Below are positions 33,538-42,745 of a stretch of 64,000 nt of DNA, in pieces. The position numbers were made by a program, and so were the translations under genes. Under the pieces are notes generated by a model that worked only from the letters and a program-made list of their open reading frames with translations, was not told where the DNA came from and did no database searches. The stretch is from Phymatolithon calcareum (taxonomy: Eukaryota; Rhodophyta; Florideophyceae; Hapalidiales): positions 930,001-994,000 of the forward strand of contig OZ345384.1 in NCBI GenBank assembly GCA_977006965.1, in the 5' to 3' direction. The stretch's first letter is position 1; every line of letters begins with the position of its first letter.

Positions 33538-34900
33538 TGCATTGCAAGGAGAAAAATTTACAGTCCCGGCATCCAACTTCCCAATATTCCCGCACTTGCT
33601 CTCGCACCCCGGCCAACGAACAGAATGGCCCACAATACTAACTGCACCGCTACGCGCCCCGCACGCAGTCTTATCCGCGGCGATGCCGATGCCGCCAGCT
33701 TGACACGCGACGCCCTTGTAACCGCTGCGACAGAACGCTACTGAGCCGCACCATATCTGCGATCGTCATCACCGCCTTCTTCCTGTTCGAGCTTCGTGTC
33801 CATCTGCGGGCACGCGACGTCGTAGTCGCGTATTTCGTCAAGGCAAGCGACGCGATGCGTCAGTGATCCCCGTCTTCTCGCGCCGTATGCGACCGCAACA
33901 CGCGCAACATCTTCGCGGTGCATTTCGACGTGTCCGTAGAGGACGGCAGAGTCTCACGCACGCTGTGAGAAGCTCGTTCAGAACTGACAAACGCGCGCTG
34001 TCGACGATCGCGCATGTACGTTGTGCCGCGCGAGTTTGTGACCTATCGGGGCATCACTCTTGCATACAACTACCTCTGCGCTGTCGCGCATCTATTAGCG
34101 TTCGGCGTGTGGTTCGGCTATTTCGTCAATCTCTCCAGTGTCGACTCTCCCACTGCGCGACTGACGCTCATCCGCCAGCTTCTTGGGAGCCACTACGTGC
34201 GAAAACATCGCCTCTCCTTCACCGAATGGACAAGTGCGGATTAACAGAGTTGGACGAATGTTTGTCGATTCCGCGCCCGCATCGGCGCGCATGGCACGTA
34301 CGAAATGCGGAGGAGGTTACTGCGACTGGGAAGAATGAGTCGCTCATATTGCGCAACCCGATGTTTAGGTTCACGATGGCGAAGAGCTCTGGGTGGTTCA
34401 TTTGACATCGCGAGTTTGTGGAGTTTCTCGTACTTTATGCGCATGTGCGGCGGCTTTTTGGCGGTGTTTTCACTCTCTGATGTGGCGGATGAGCATATTT
34501 ATGCGAGTGTGGTTTGAAATGATCGCCATTTCAGAGAGAGTGCTGTGGTGTCGAATAGGCGCAGCGTGTTTTTGTCGCGCCGAACGGAATCTTTGCGCTC
34601 GGCGATGATGGAGTGTCACGGTAGAGACGGAACCCTTTTTATTTGGATGATTTGGATGAGGAGAGGAAACCACTGTTTCGGGATGAGTTGTGGAATAAGC
34701 CTGCGTTTTTCAATCTCGAGATAGGTGATGAGGGAGAGATGACTCGGCGGGATCGATAAGGAAATGCTTGGTTTGGTGCGTGAGTCTATGAGCTCTGTTC
34801 GGAGTTTGGAGGGGAAGGCGATTGAGGAGTTCAAGACAAAGTTTACAATACGACAGTAAACAAAGGCTGACTCTTAAAGTGCACTGTTTGATATTTCCCT
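33538..34900 (+). pseudogene. R module copy B, first half: R1/R2 remnants
   Basis: The R1 sequence (VSVEDGRVSRTL in place of LSLGDD.VS.TL, LAFGVWFGYFVNLSSVDSP) is followed by R2 (FTMAKSSGWFI, then a stop, later DVADEHIYASVV). The first base of TSAD is followed by a TAA in this copy. Upstream 33540-33740 is shared with copies C and D and contains the 5' part absent from A. Several stops and frame changes prevent expression of the full proteins. Confidence 0.5.
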
Positions 34901-35190
34901 ACTCTGTGCTTGGCTAAGCAAAAAAGAAGTCCTCGCGGCAGGGAAACTTTTTCTAGATAGTCGTTGCAGAGGGTTCCTTCGAAAATCGGGACAGCTCCTT
35001 AAACGCGGAGTTTAAGACCACTTCCTGATCTCTTATTCGTATTTCGAAAACTTTGTAGAAAGGCAAGAAAGAGGTTGTAGAAAAATCAAAACAAATCAAA
35101 GAAAATGGATGAAATAAAGAGTGTAGAGCAAGGGGAAAGTTCCATTGTCCGAGTAAACGTCGAACGCCATGCAACTCCCCGTTCATCGCG

Positions 35191-35430
35191 ATGATGAAGT
35201 TTGCATGGCGCTCCTGCCTAGCGCTCCTTTTCCTCTTTCGCTTTACTCCATTCGCCCTCGGCTGGTTCTACGAATCCGATCACCGCTGCTCCATCTTTAT
35301 GACCCTACATGAGTTCCGCCGCTGCGAGAACGTCCTGCGCGCTCACGTAATGGGGGCAAAAACAGAGCACCTCCCGCAGGGCTCGAACCCGCGACCAACA
35401 GATATCTATGTCTCGCTTAAACAAAGCTGA
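35191..35430 (+). pseudogene. R module copy B: secreted protein start (R3)
   Basis: The 79-codon frame starts with a clear signal peptide (MKFAWRSCLALLFLFRFTPF, cleaved near ALG) and continues GWFYESDHRCSIFMTLHEFR, then RCENVLRAHVMG. The first 50 residues recur in a second, related unit 1.8 kb downstream (near 36990), so the module contains an internal duplication. After AHVMG the frame runs into a tRNA-like sequence, so the real C-terminus is unclear. It could be exon 1 of a longer gene whose coiled-coil tail lies at 36020-36191. The family is not recognised. Confidence 0.5.
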
Positions 35431-35445
35431 TCTCAGACCAGGCGT
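35364..35445 (-). other. tRNA-like T-arm sequence
   Basis: On the minus strand gcgggttcgagccctgc forms a T-arm with a good B-box. It is followed by gggaggtg, as for an acceptor strand, and preceded by tgttggtc. I could not find a matching 5' acceptor strand (acctccc) or a well-paired anticodon stem, so I do not call a tRNA gene. The same sequence occurs at 47049-47130. Confidence 0.3.
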
Positions 35446-36191
35446 CAGCCGGTTGACGTCCTGGCGCGCCGACCGTGCATTAACACGGAAAGTCTTCTTG
35501 ATGCGCGTGTGCCAGCAAGAGACCGAGTGTGTTTGCAAAGCGCTCACGCGCAAGCCGCGAGACAAGGTGGAGCGGATAATGAAGGACGTGGTGCGCGTGC
35601 AGGGTGGGGCAGCGCGCTGCGGGATGAAATGCGCTTCGGAGGGAAAAGGCATACGTGCGGTCGGTGGACAAATTGAAGTCTTCGTTGACATGTGCAGAGT
35701 TGCTGCGGTTTATCGTGGGTGGGCGTGGGGGGGAGGGTGGACGTGCGTTCGCAATTTGGCAACCCGCTCTACCGCAAGGCTGCATCCCATGGGAAGGACA
35801 ACGCGCAGGTGCACCGCCTGCTCTTGCCTTTGCGTCTGCGCAAAGCGCGCAAGTTTCGCGTCGAAACGCGGGAAAGTAATTGAGGAGAATGAAGATTCAC
35901 TTTGATCGCGTCATGGGGACAAAGTCGAAGTTGCGAACGAAGCGGATGTTAGTAACGTGCAGAAATAGCTGGGAGAGGTTAAGAAGGTTGCCAATTGGAT
36001 GTGCGAGAGGTGCGGAGGGAGGTTGCGAGGGTGTGAGGGAGGTGGATAAAGTTAAGAGGAAAATAGCTGGCAAAGTGGTGGAGAGGAGCTACCACCGCGA
36101 TATACTGGCGGATGAGAAGAAGAGGATTGTGGATTCGTTTCGAAGTATGTCGAAACGGGTTGTTGCGTGGCAAGAAAAGAATTGCAAGTAG
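35408..36191 (+). pseudogene. R module copy B: Cys-rich region and coiled-coil tail
   Basis: A frame of 165 codons (35408-35905) contains spaced cysteines (VCQQETECVCKAL, GAARCGMKCASEG) and matches the copy at 47093-47590 almost exactly. An overlapping frame (35880-36191) ends with a Lys/Glu-rich helical tail (EVDKVKRKIAGKVVERSY, then RMSK-like SFRSMSKRVVAWQEKNCK). The same tail closes the unit at 48620-49211 and the inverted fragment at 8470-9043. The changes of frame suggest either introns or decay. Function is unknown. Confidence 0.45.
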
Positions 36192-36825
36192 AGTGTTCTG
36201 CGAATGGGTAACTGGTAAATCGTTCTTCTAATAACCCCTTGGAACTTGTTGCCTGCAAGCTCAAAATGCATTCTGACCTCATCACGAACTCCCACCCAGC
36301 CGCTCATTCTCATCGTGTGTCTTGACTTGAATACTGTTCCCATCCAGTGAGAATGAGCACCCGGAATAATTCAATTTTGCCTCTCCGCGCCTCTGCTCCG
36401 CAGCTAGAACTGCTTGTCTTAAATTGCCCACTCACTTCTTCCCCCCTTGGTACCACAGATTTACATTCACATTTCAGTGCCTATCATATGTGACCCCAGA
36501 ATCAGCCTTCTTGCCAATTGAATGTCTTGATTCTGGTTTTCATCGTGCTGCCATTATTTGCGTTGAATACTTGCAAGTATATTTTTGGGGAGTGGTCACC
36601 CCGTTTTTACCGTGCGATTGGGCTCAAAGAATAATTTTAGGAAATAGGTGCTGCCTAAGTCTTTCCGCCTTATCCGAACCACGCGTTGCCCGCGCACTCT
36701 GCCATCCGCAACCTTCGGTACGCCGCCCACCTACATGCGGCGGTTTCCGCACCGGAGCACTCTGCGGCCACCATTCGTCATGTTGACGATCACCAGTTGC
36801 GAATTGCCTTCTATTTCACCTACAT

Positions 36826-36914
36826 AGGCACTCGCCGTCCGCCATGGCCTATTGTCCGAGCAAATGTTGCCAACATTTGCTCGGACAATAGGGCATGGCG
36901 GACGGCGAGTGCCT
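36826..36914. repeat. Long palindrome, 44-bp arms
   Basis: Arms 36826-36869 and 36871-36914 are reverse complements at 43 of 44 positions with a one-base centre. The arm runs from aggcactcgccgtccgccat to gcaaatgttg. Such a sequence could extrude as a cruciform. Confidence 0.95.
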
Positions 36915-36955
36915 AGTTGCTTGGCGTCCAACATTATGTTGGACGCCAAGCAACT
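36915..36955. repeat. Adjacent perfect palindrome, 20-bp arms
   Basis: agttgcttggcgtccaacat (36915-36934) and its exact reverse complement (36936-36955) are separated by one t. It begins at the very next base after the 89-bp palindrome. Confidence 0.97.
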
Positions 36956-37146
36956 CGTCGTTCATCGCGATGACGTCTCCATGACGCGCCTGACTAGCGC
37001 TCCTTTTCTTCTTTTATTTGCCTTCATTCGCCCTCGGCTCTTTCTACCAATCCGACCACCTTGGCTCCTTCCACTGCAGCCACGCCACCGACTACGGTCG
37101 CGTCAAATTCACCACCCTGCACAAGTTCCGCCGCTGCTCGAACTCC
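36956..37146 (+). pseudogene. Second R3-like signal-peptide unit, truncated
   Basis: After a stop the sequence reads LALLFFFYLPSFALGSFYQS and then CSHATDYGRVKFTTLHKFRR, which parallels the first unit (LALLFLFRFTPFALGWFYES). The R homology ends at 37146, where it is joined to unrelated sequence. Block 2 keeps the continuation (48810-49211). Confidence 0.5.
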
Positions 37147-37259
37147 CCTGACGGGCCTCGAGGGGGAAAACTAGTACACGCTCATGTGTCACACGGGAGG
37201 TCCAATTCTCAGAAAGTGATTACTCTGCTGTGTGGGGATGTGGGTTGTCAATAGCCTAA

Positions 37260-37858
37260 AACACGGCCAGGAGCTCGTCCGGTGGTCGCTTAGAGCTTTC
37301 AGAAGAATACCAGGGAAAAGAAGAAGATCTGGAAGGCGTATCAAAGGACATTGGGTATCTCGGGGAAGAGGAACACCTTAAAGAAGCTCTGAAACAAGCG
37401 GAAGAAGGAATGGTGTCAAAAAAAACGACGCCTACAAGCAACAGTCAAAGTCTGGTCGTTGTAAGAAGAGGGTCGGACAGTTAAAATCCCGATTGGCGTA
37501 CCGAACGACCTACCAGGAGTGCTATATATAAGGGACAGAACTGTGCGGTTGAGATGCCTGAGAGTCAATTTCAACAGAGTTCCTTTGTGGAGAAAATCCA
37601 CTCTGGCGAAATACTTTGGGACTGGTGCTGTGGTGGAGCTTATCGTGTTGCAACGTATGCTACGGGCTATGAAGATGGACCAAGAAACGGACTATGAATG
37701 CAAAAGACTTACTCGGGCCCTCACAGGGAGAGAAATTCGAATTAAGGAGATATTAGAAGGAGAGTAGAGAGATGAGTATCGAAAACAACGAGAAGCTGCC
37801 CTGTTACTCAATTTGAGGCTTTGGGAGCTTTTAAAATAAATCAACATATATCCCCGCT
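37260..37858 (+). mobile_element. LINE family L 3' fragment
   Basis: Segments such as VSKDIGYLGEEEHLKEALKQ, then LYIRDRTVRLRCLRVNFNRV, match the C-terminal domain of the LINE at 56400-57625. It ends with gggagcttttaaaataaatc, the common 3' end of family L. The fragment is frameshifted near 37430-37500. Confidence 0.75.
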
Positions 37859-37880
37859 TAGTTCAGCCGCTGTCTTCTTT

Positions 37881-38548
37881 TCACAGTCTGTCTTTCGAGA
37901 GTATGTTTATGCAGTCTTCAATAGCACCTTTCCCACATTGGTCACTCTGTTTGATGAGAACAGAAGTACTCAAGGGTGGAAACATTCCATACGACCAATT
38001 GCTGGAAAGAGTCCTGTCCCTTCTTGAGTTGAAGAGTAGGTGCGGTGGCAGTATAATTTTCGAGTGTGAGATAGGACCCTTTTTCGACTTCTCCGCCTCC
38101 TCTGCCGCCTCTATGATCTTGGTCATTTGGTATCGCCTGATGTTTGTCTTAGCTGACGTTTCTTTTGCGGCTTCGCACAGGTACCTGTTCACTTTCTCGT
38201 GGATGATATCTCGCTCCGCTTTATCGAGCTCCTTGTTTCCGAGCTGTGTAAATGGTCTTATTGTTAGCGAATCTCGTCTTCTAATCAGTCTATGCACGAA
38301 GCGTCGCCCTGGACATATCTTGTTCCCTTAGGTTGGAGGATGCAGCACATTTCGCTGGATCTGTCCACACTTCTTTCGCCTGCCTTGCCCAGGATTTGCC
38401 CGAAGAACATGGATTCTACCTTTCTGGCTTCCAATGCAGCATTGGTGGTCCACGGTGTCAGGTACAAAGCATACTGCCATCTTGGCTGAACAAGATTTTC
38501 GTACAGATTAATTGATCTTGCGGGATCGACGCCGTTTGTATTGTTCAA
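37881..38548 (-). mobile_element. LINE C-terminal fragment, minus strand
   Basis: On the minus strand LYENLVQPRWQYALYLTPWT, then EARKVESMFFGQILGKAGER, corresponds to the YKALVQP.WEYAMHLTPW region of the other LINEs. A second frame (38297-37881) holds the decayed remainder. The sequence is distant from families G, H and J, so it may be a further family. Confidence 0.6.
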
Positions 38549-38789
38549 TATTCAATATCCTACCACTTCGGATGCGCTGTGTTTTGCGGCACATCTTTCC
38601 TATCACCACGTTCGGAGCGTATGTAGAAGGGGTACCATGTGCGCCATTCACTGATTCGGTGCGATGAACGAGGGTCTACTGTAAAACGGTTTTGATTCTG
38701 TCGCCATTTCGACATTGCCCCGAGAGCTGCCCATAACGCACAGACGGGCAGAAGTGATCTTACATTAACTGATTGGAGACTATACATCC

Positions 38790-38950
38790 ATGGTGACCGT
38801 CTTTAGGCATGGATTCAACAGGGACACAATGTCGTACGACCCAATGTGCACATCTTGAAATTCTGGCTGCAAAGAAACTGCAGAGCATCTGATTTTAAGG
38901 TGTGATCAGGATACTTTCCCCGGGTGTGATCGACGTTTCGTCTCCAAATG
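38790..38950 (+). mobile_element. Possible LINE Cys/His finger remnant
   Basis: The plus strand reads DPMCTS, a stop, NSGCKETAEHLILRCDQ, resembling the CX2C...ETxEHLLxxC finger found at the C-terminus of many LINE RTs. It is short and interrupted, so the call is tentative. Confidence 0.35.
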
Positions 38951-39212
38951 TAAGTTTATTGGTAGAGTGGGTGCAAAAACCGTAGAATAGATATACTGTA
39001 AGAGACCCCTAGCCATACTCAAATTTCTAAACAGTGAAAACTTATTGCAGAACAACTTTAGGCGCTCACCTTCCATGTGAGCTGTCTTTCCGCCATAAGG
39101 AAAGAACGAAAAACGGTTTTCATAGCTCTGCGATTGCGTTGAAAATACTCGCAAATACAGTTTTATGGTGTGTTCAGCCTGTTTTACAATGTGATCGGTC
39201 CCAAAGAATAAT

Positions 39213-39865
39213 TTTTTTTGATTGGAGTTTATTTAAAAGCCTCACAGTCTTACGAATATACGGGCAAGGCTTCCCCAGTTGCTACCTTCCAGTGTGTAGA
39301 CCGTTGAAACCTACCGCCTTCCATAGGCGGTGGGGAAAGTTTGGAACCTGGATCGTCCTAGCTACTATGTGGTGTTCTTGTGGGTTCGCTGCTGGTGTTC
39401 CCGCTATTTGGCTTTGTGTCCCCAGGGACATCTAGTTAACTTCTCGTATCTTGATTTCAGAGCAGTCCTTCTTCATTTTCCATGCACTCTATGATGGTCT
39501 TGCTGAATAGCAAGAGCTCGTTAAGTGCTTTCTCGGTATCTGGTCTTTTGTCTTCTTTCAAGTCGTATCCTGACAGATTGTTTTCCAGCGTTGCCATATG
39601 CTGTCGAGCTCGGTTTCCAAATTTTTCCACCATGCTTGTTGTCGACACCTGCGGAAATCTTCCGCAGACGTACTGAAGCGCTAATTGCCTGTGCTTCACC
39701 TTCGGGAGGAGGATTGCTGGTAGCTCGCTCGTCTTATCGTACGGGATTCTCCTCTTTCTCTTCAATTCATGACGATTTCCTTCCATTGTGAGGAATTTTG
39801 ACCGAAGCATTTCGGCAGACTGCTTTGCTTGAATGTGTTTGGTTGCTTCCACAAACGGTTCAATG
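39213..39865 (-). mobile_element. LINE family G 3' fragment, minus strand
   Basis: The minus strand carries the last 131 codons of the family G protein (LPKVKHRQLALQYVCGRFPQ to ECMENEEGLL, stop at 39457), nearly identical to 14020-14414. It also has the complete 3' UTR ending tttaaataaactccaatc and a run of A. It supplies the 3' end missing from the copy at 9.1-14.5 kb. A one-codon loss (AIL instead of AILKF) is visible. Confidence 0.9.
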
Positions 39866-39977
39866 TTAGGTAATTAGTCCTCCCTGAGGTTTCTGCCGTC
39901 TCATCGAAACTTAAGTTTCCCGCGCACTCTCACTAGATTCGCCGATGTGTTGTTTGCCCAAGCATCAGATTGTTTCA

Positions 39978-40743
39978 TAATGCGGAAGACAGAAGACTAG
40001 TTCTAGCGTTACGAATGCTTGAAGGAGCCAGAACAAGGAAAATGGGCTTGCTCGCAGTCCCAAGAGAGGAAAGAGACGTTGAGGAATTGCAATGGGTGTG
40101 TCGTGACATATCATCAATGTTACATCACGACCTATTCGAGACGGCACTAACCTATCTTAAGCAGCGAGTTTCAGCAAAATCGTTGAGGGACCTGCTCTTT
40201 AAAGACGAAGGAGAAGGCTTGGAGGCGACCAGAAAGAGGAATATTTCTTATGATATTCCCGGGTCTACTCCCGCCATCATCAGACTACCGAAAGCACGTC
40301 ACCGCCAATTGGCGATTAAATGGGCATTCGGACCTTTTCCCCCATTGAGTACCACACTTCTGGAAGACAAATTCGGTGAAATCGTACCAACTCTCATGAA
40401 CAAGCTCGAAGTGTACGTTCAAAGATACAGAAGAGGAGACTAGTGAGACTGAAAAGGCACTTGACAAAGTACTATTCCTCACAATCGTCTTTTATGACGA
40501 CATGGAATAGACCAAGACAATAGAACGGCGACGCTGAGATACCTACGAACAGGACAAGTGGACTCTAAGCTTTTCCCTCCACCTTCTCTGGAGGAGGGTT
40601 TTTGCAGCTAGGGCTACGACGATAGCAACGAGCTTTTGCGGGCTTTAACGGAGCTACCAAGGTAGTAGCATCTGAAACGCATCTCCCTTACAGTCTTATG
40701 AGTGTTTCTGAGGGCGTTTAATAAATTCAAAATTCAAAAAAAA
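39978..40743 (+). mobile_element. LINE family K, 5'-truncated insertion with target duplication
   Basis: The insert is flanked by atcagattgtttc at 39965-39977 and 40744-40756. It encodes the last 150 codons of a LINE protein (RLPKARHRQLAIKWAFGPFP, the counterpart of the G/H/J motif), then a 3' UTR with a stem (ctccaccttctctggaggag) and the end cgtttaataaattcaaaatt plus a run of A. A TAG interrupts the frame near 40441, before the expected end FYDDME (40499-40510). Confidence 0.93.
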
Positions 40744-40764
40744 ATCAGATTGTTTCGACATCGC

Positions 40765-40842
40765 ACTGGGGGAGCACGGCAGCGTTTTGGCCCTAAAATT
40801 TTTCGGTTTATTTGGGCCAAATTACTGCCGTGCTCCCCCAGT
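40765..40842. mobile_element. Palindromic MITE-like element, copy 2
   Basis: actgggggagcacggcag at 40765-40782 is the exact reverse complement of 40825-40842. The inner part (cgttttggccc/gggccaaatta) continues the pairing with few mismatches. It is 78 bp and non-coding. The related copy is at 9048-9120. Confidence 0.9.
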
Positions 40843-40927
40843 AACAATTTGGCCCAATTATTAAATTTTGATAAATCAACGGGCCTGACAATAAATGATG
40901 GAATTTGGAAAAAAATCCCCCCCAGTG
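40839..40927 (+). mobile_element. Short dispersed element, second copy
   Basis: It runs from cagtaacaatttggccc through aattttgataaatcaac to atggaatttggaaaaaaatc and cccagtg, and matches 27172-27262 in inverse orientation. It lies directly between the palindromic MITE and the start of R module C. Confidence 0.8.
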
Positions 40928-40930
40928 ATG

Positions 40931-42745
40931 TATGATATGATACTCAGTGCTCAGTGACAGTGACTGCGCAGCAATTGGTCAGAGGATGACGTAGAGTTGC
41001 GCGGCCTCCAGTTGCTGCAGAATTGCAACGAGATAAATTTACAGCCGTGGCATCCAACTTCCAGACATTCCCGCACCTGCGCTCGCACCCCGGCCAACGA
41101 ACAGAAAGGACCAATACTAATTGTAGCGCTACGCGTCCCGCTTGCAGTCTTATCCGCGGCGATGCCGATGCCGCCAGCTTGACACGCGATGCGGCCGCTG
41201 CGCGCTTCGTTCCGCCCCCGTAACCGCTGGCACAGCACGCTACTGGGCCGCGCCGTATCTGCCATCGTCATCACCGCCTTCATCCTGCTCGCCCTTTGTG
41301 CTCATCTGCGCGCACACGAAGTCATAGTCGCGTGCTTCGTTCGGCGAGCGACGCGATGCGTCATTAATCCCCGCCTTCTGCGCGCCGTATGCGACCGCAG
41401 CACCCGCAACGTCTTCGCGGTGCATTTCGACCTGTCCCTAGGGGATGACAGGGTTTCATGCACGTTGTCAGAAGCTCGTTCAGAACTGACAAACGCGCGC
41501 TAGCGGCGATCGCGCATATACGTTGTGCCGCGCGAGTTTGAAACCTACCGCGGCATCGCACTCGCATACAACTATCTTTCCGGTGCCGCACATCTATTAG
41601 CGTCCGGCGTGTGGTTCAGCTATTTCATCAATCACTCCGGGGCCGAGTATCCCACCGTGCGACCTACGCTCATCCGCTATCTTCTTGGCGACCACTCCGT
41701 GCACAAACATCGCCTCTCCTTCATTGAATGGACAAGTGCGGATGAACAGAGTTGGACGAATGTTTGTCGATTCCGTGCTTGCGTCTGCGCCCGTGGAACG
41801 TACGAAATGCGGAGGAAGATACTGCGACTGGGAAGAATGAGTCGCCCATATTGCGCAACACAATATTTCGTTATATAGGGTTCACGATGGCGAAGAGCTC
41901 TGGATGGCTCATTTGGCGTCGCGAGTTTGTGGAGTTGCTTGTACTTTATGCGCGTGTGCGGCGGCTTTTGGCGGTGTTTTCCTTCTCTGATGCGGCGGAT
42001 GAGCATATTTATGCGAGTGTAGTTTGGAATGATCGCCATTTGCGAGAGAGTGCTATGGCGACGAATAGGTGCAGCATGTTCTTTGTCGCGCCGCACGGAA
42101 GCTCTGCGGTCGCCGATGATGGAGAGCCACGGTATAGATGGCACCCTTTTTTTTATGTGGATGATTTGGATGAGGAGAGGAAACCACTGTTTTGGGATGA
42201 TTTGTGTAGTACTGAGGGAGAGATGACACGGCTAGATCGATGAAGAAATACTTGGTTTGGTGCGTGCGTCTATGAGCTCTGTTCCGAGTTTGAAGGGGAA
42301 GGCGATGGAGGAGTTCAAGACAAAATTTTGCAATACGAGAATAAACACAGGCTTGTCCTTAAAGTGCACTCTTTGATATTTCCCTACTCTGTGCAATCAT
42401 TTCAAGTGATATCACCACACGTCTCTTGGTTGTGACCTCTGCACCATCGCGAACGGGGTCGACTTCCATATTTCGTGTCTAGCACCAACGCCATATTCGC
42501 AAAAATTAGCAGAGGAAGTTGCCGCCGAACAAAGCCACCTAAATTTAGAGCCAAATGGCTTACATGGCAACTCTCAATGGCTCCACAATGTTTGAGGTGC
42601 ACCGAAAACTTCTATCTTGTCCTATCAGGGCATTTCTGGGCGCTGTTGACTGATGTAGCCTCTGTAGTGCGAATTTGATCTGAAGGGATTTCACGGCACA
42701 TTGAAAAGGCTCTCACCATCGCCACTTGCTAGTCTTGAAAATTAT
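40931..42745 (+). pseudogene. R module copy C: R1 and R2, least decayed
   Basis: R1 is best seen here. A hydrophobic start (SAIVITAFILLALCAHLRAH) is followed by NVFAVHFDLSLGDDRVSCTL, one TAG near 41503, then the same frame continues (ALAYNYLSGAAHLLASGVWF, LSFIEWTSADEQSW) to the TAG in cgttatatag. The R2 frame (41752-42243) is open over 163 codons (ESPILRNTIFRYIGFTMAKS, ADEHIYASVVWNDRH, DLDEERKPLFWDDL). The two frames overlap by about 130 bases. R1 looks like a membrane or secreted protein; R2 is basic. The upstream tatgatatgatactca is shared with copy D and may belong to the promoter. Confidence 0.55.

Larger units (their letters stand above)
31795..33538 (+). pseudogene. T module copy 1: unknown Cys/His-containing protein, interrupted
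   Basis: This copy matches T2 (42746-44575). Conserved segments are ICKKCNGVRIRPRRSPRKRP, GDRECRHLFGGCIRYGSH, HVVVHCSDCWIW, AGQKFAMVLGIVCATVRCHE and EVRGQNGDALLPSLRD, ending SSMAFRG. CKKC, CRHLFGGC and CSDC suggest metal binding, but I do not recognise a family. Two retrotransposed inserts break it (32541-32660 and 32960-33114) and the segments lie in different frames, so this copy is a pseudogene. Confidence 0.5.
28945..37146 (+). repeat. Segmental duplication, block 1
   Basis: This block contains R module A (28945-30475), T module (31795-33538) and R module B (33538-37146) in the same order and orientation as block 2 at 40931-49490. The match extends over coding-like and non-coding sequence. 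LINE J (30491-31794) and two short inserts (32541-32660, 32960-33114) entered block 1 after duplication, since block 2 lacks them. Block 1 is cut short at 37146 relative to block 2. Confidence 0.85.

Noticed and set aside
35364-35445. Functional tRNA gene
   Set aside because: Only the T-arm and part of an acceptor strand fit. I could not pair the acceptor stem or build a proper anticodon stem on either strand.
35480-35785. Minus-strand frames of 72-101 codons conserved in both blocks
   Set aside because: The two blocks are nearly identical recent duplicates, so conservation of any frame is not evidence of coding.
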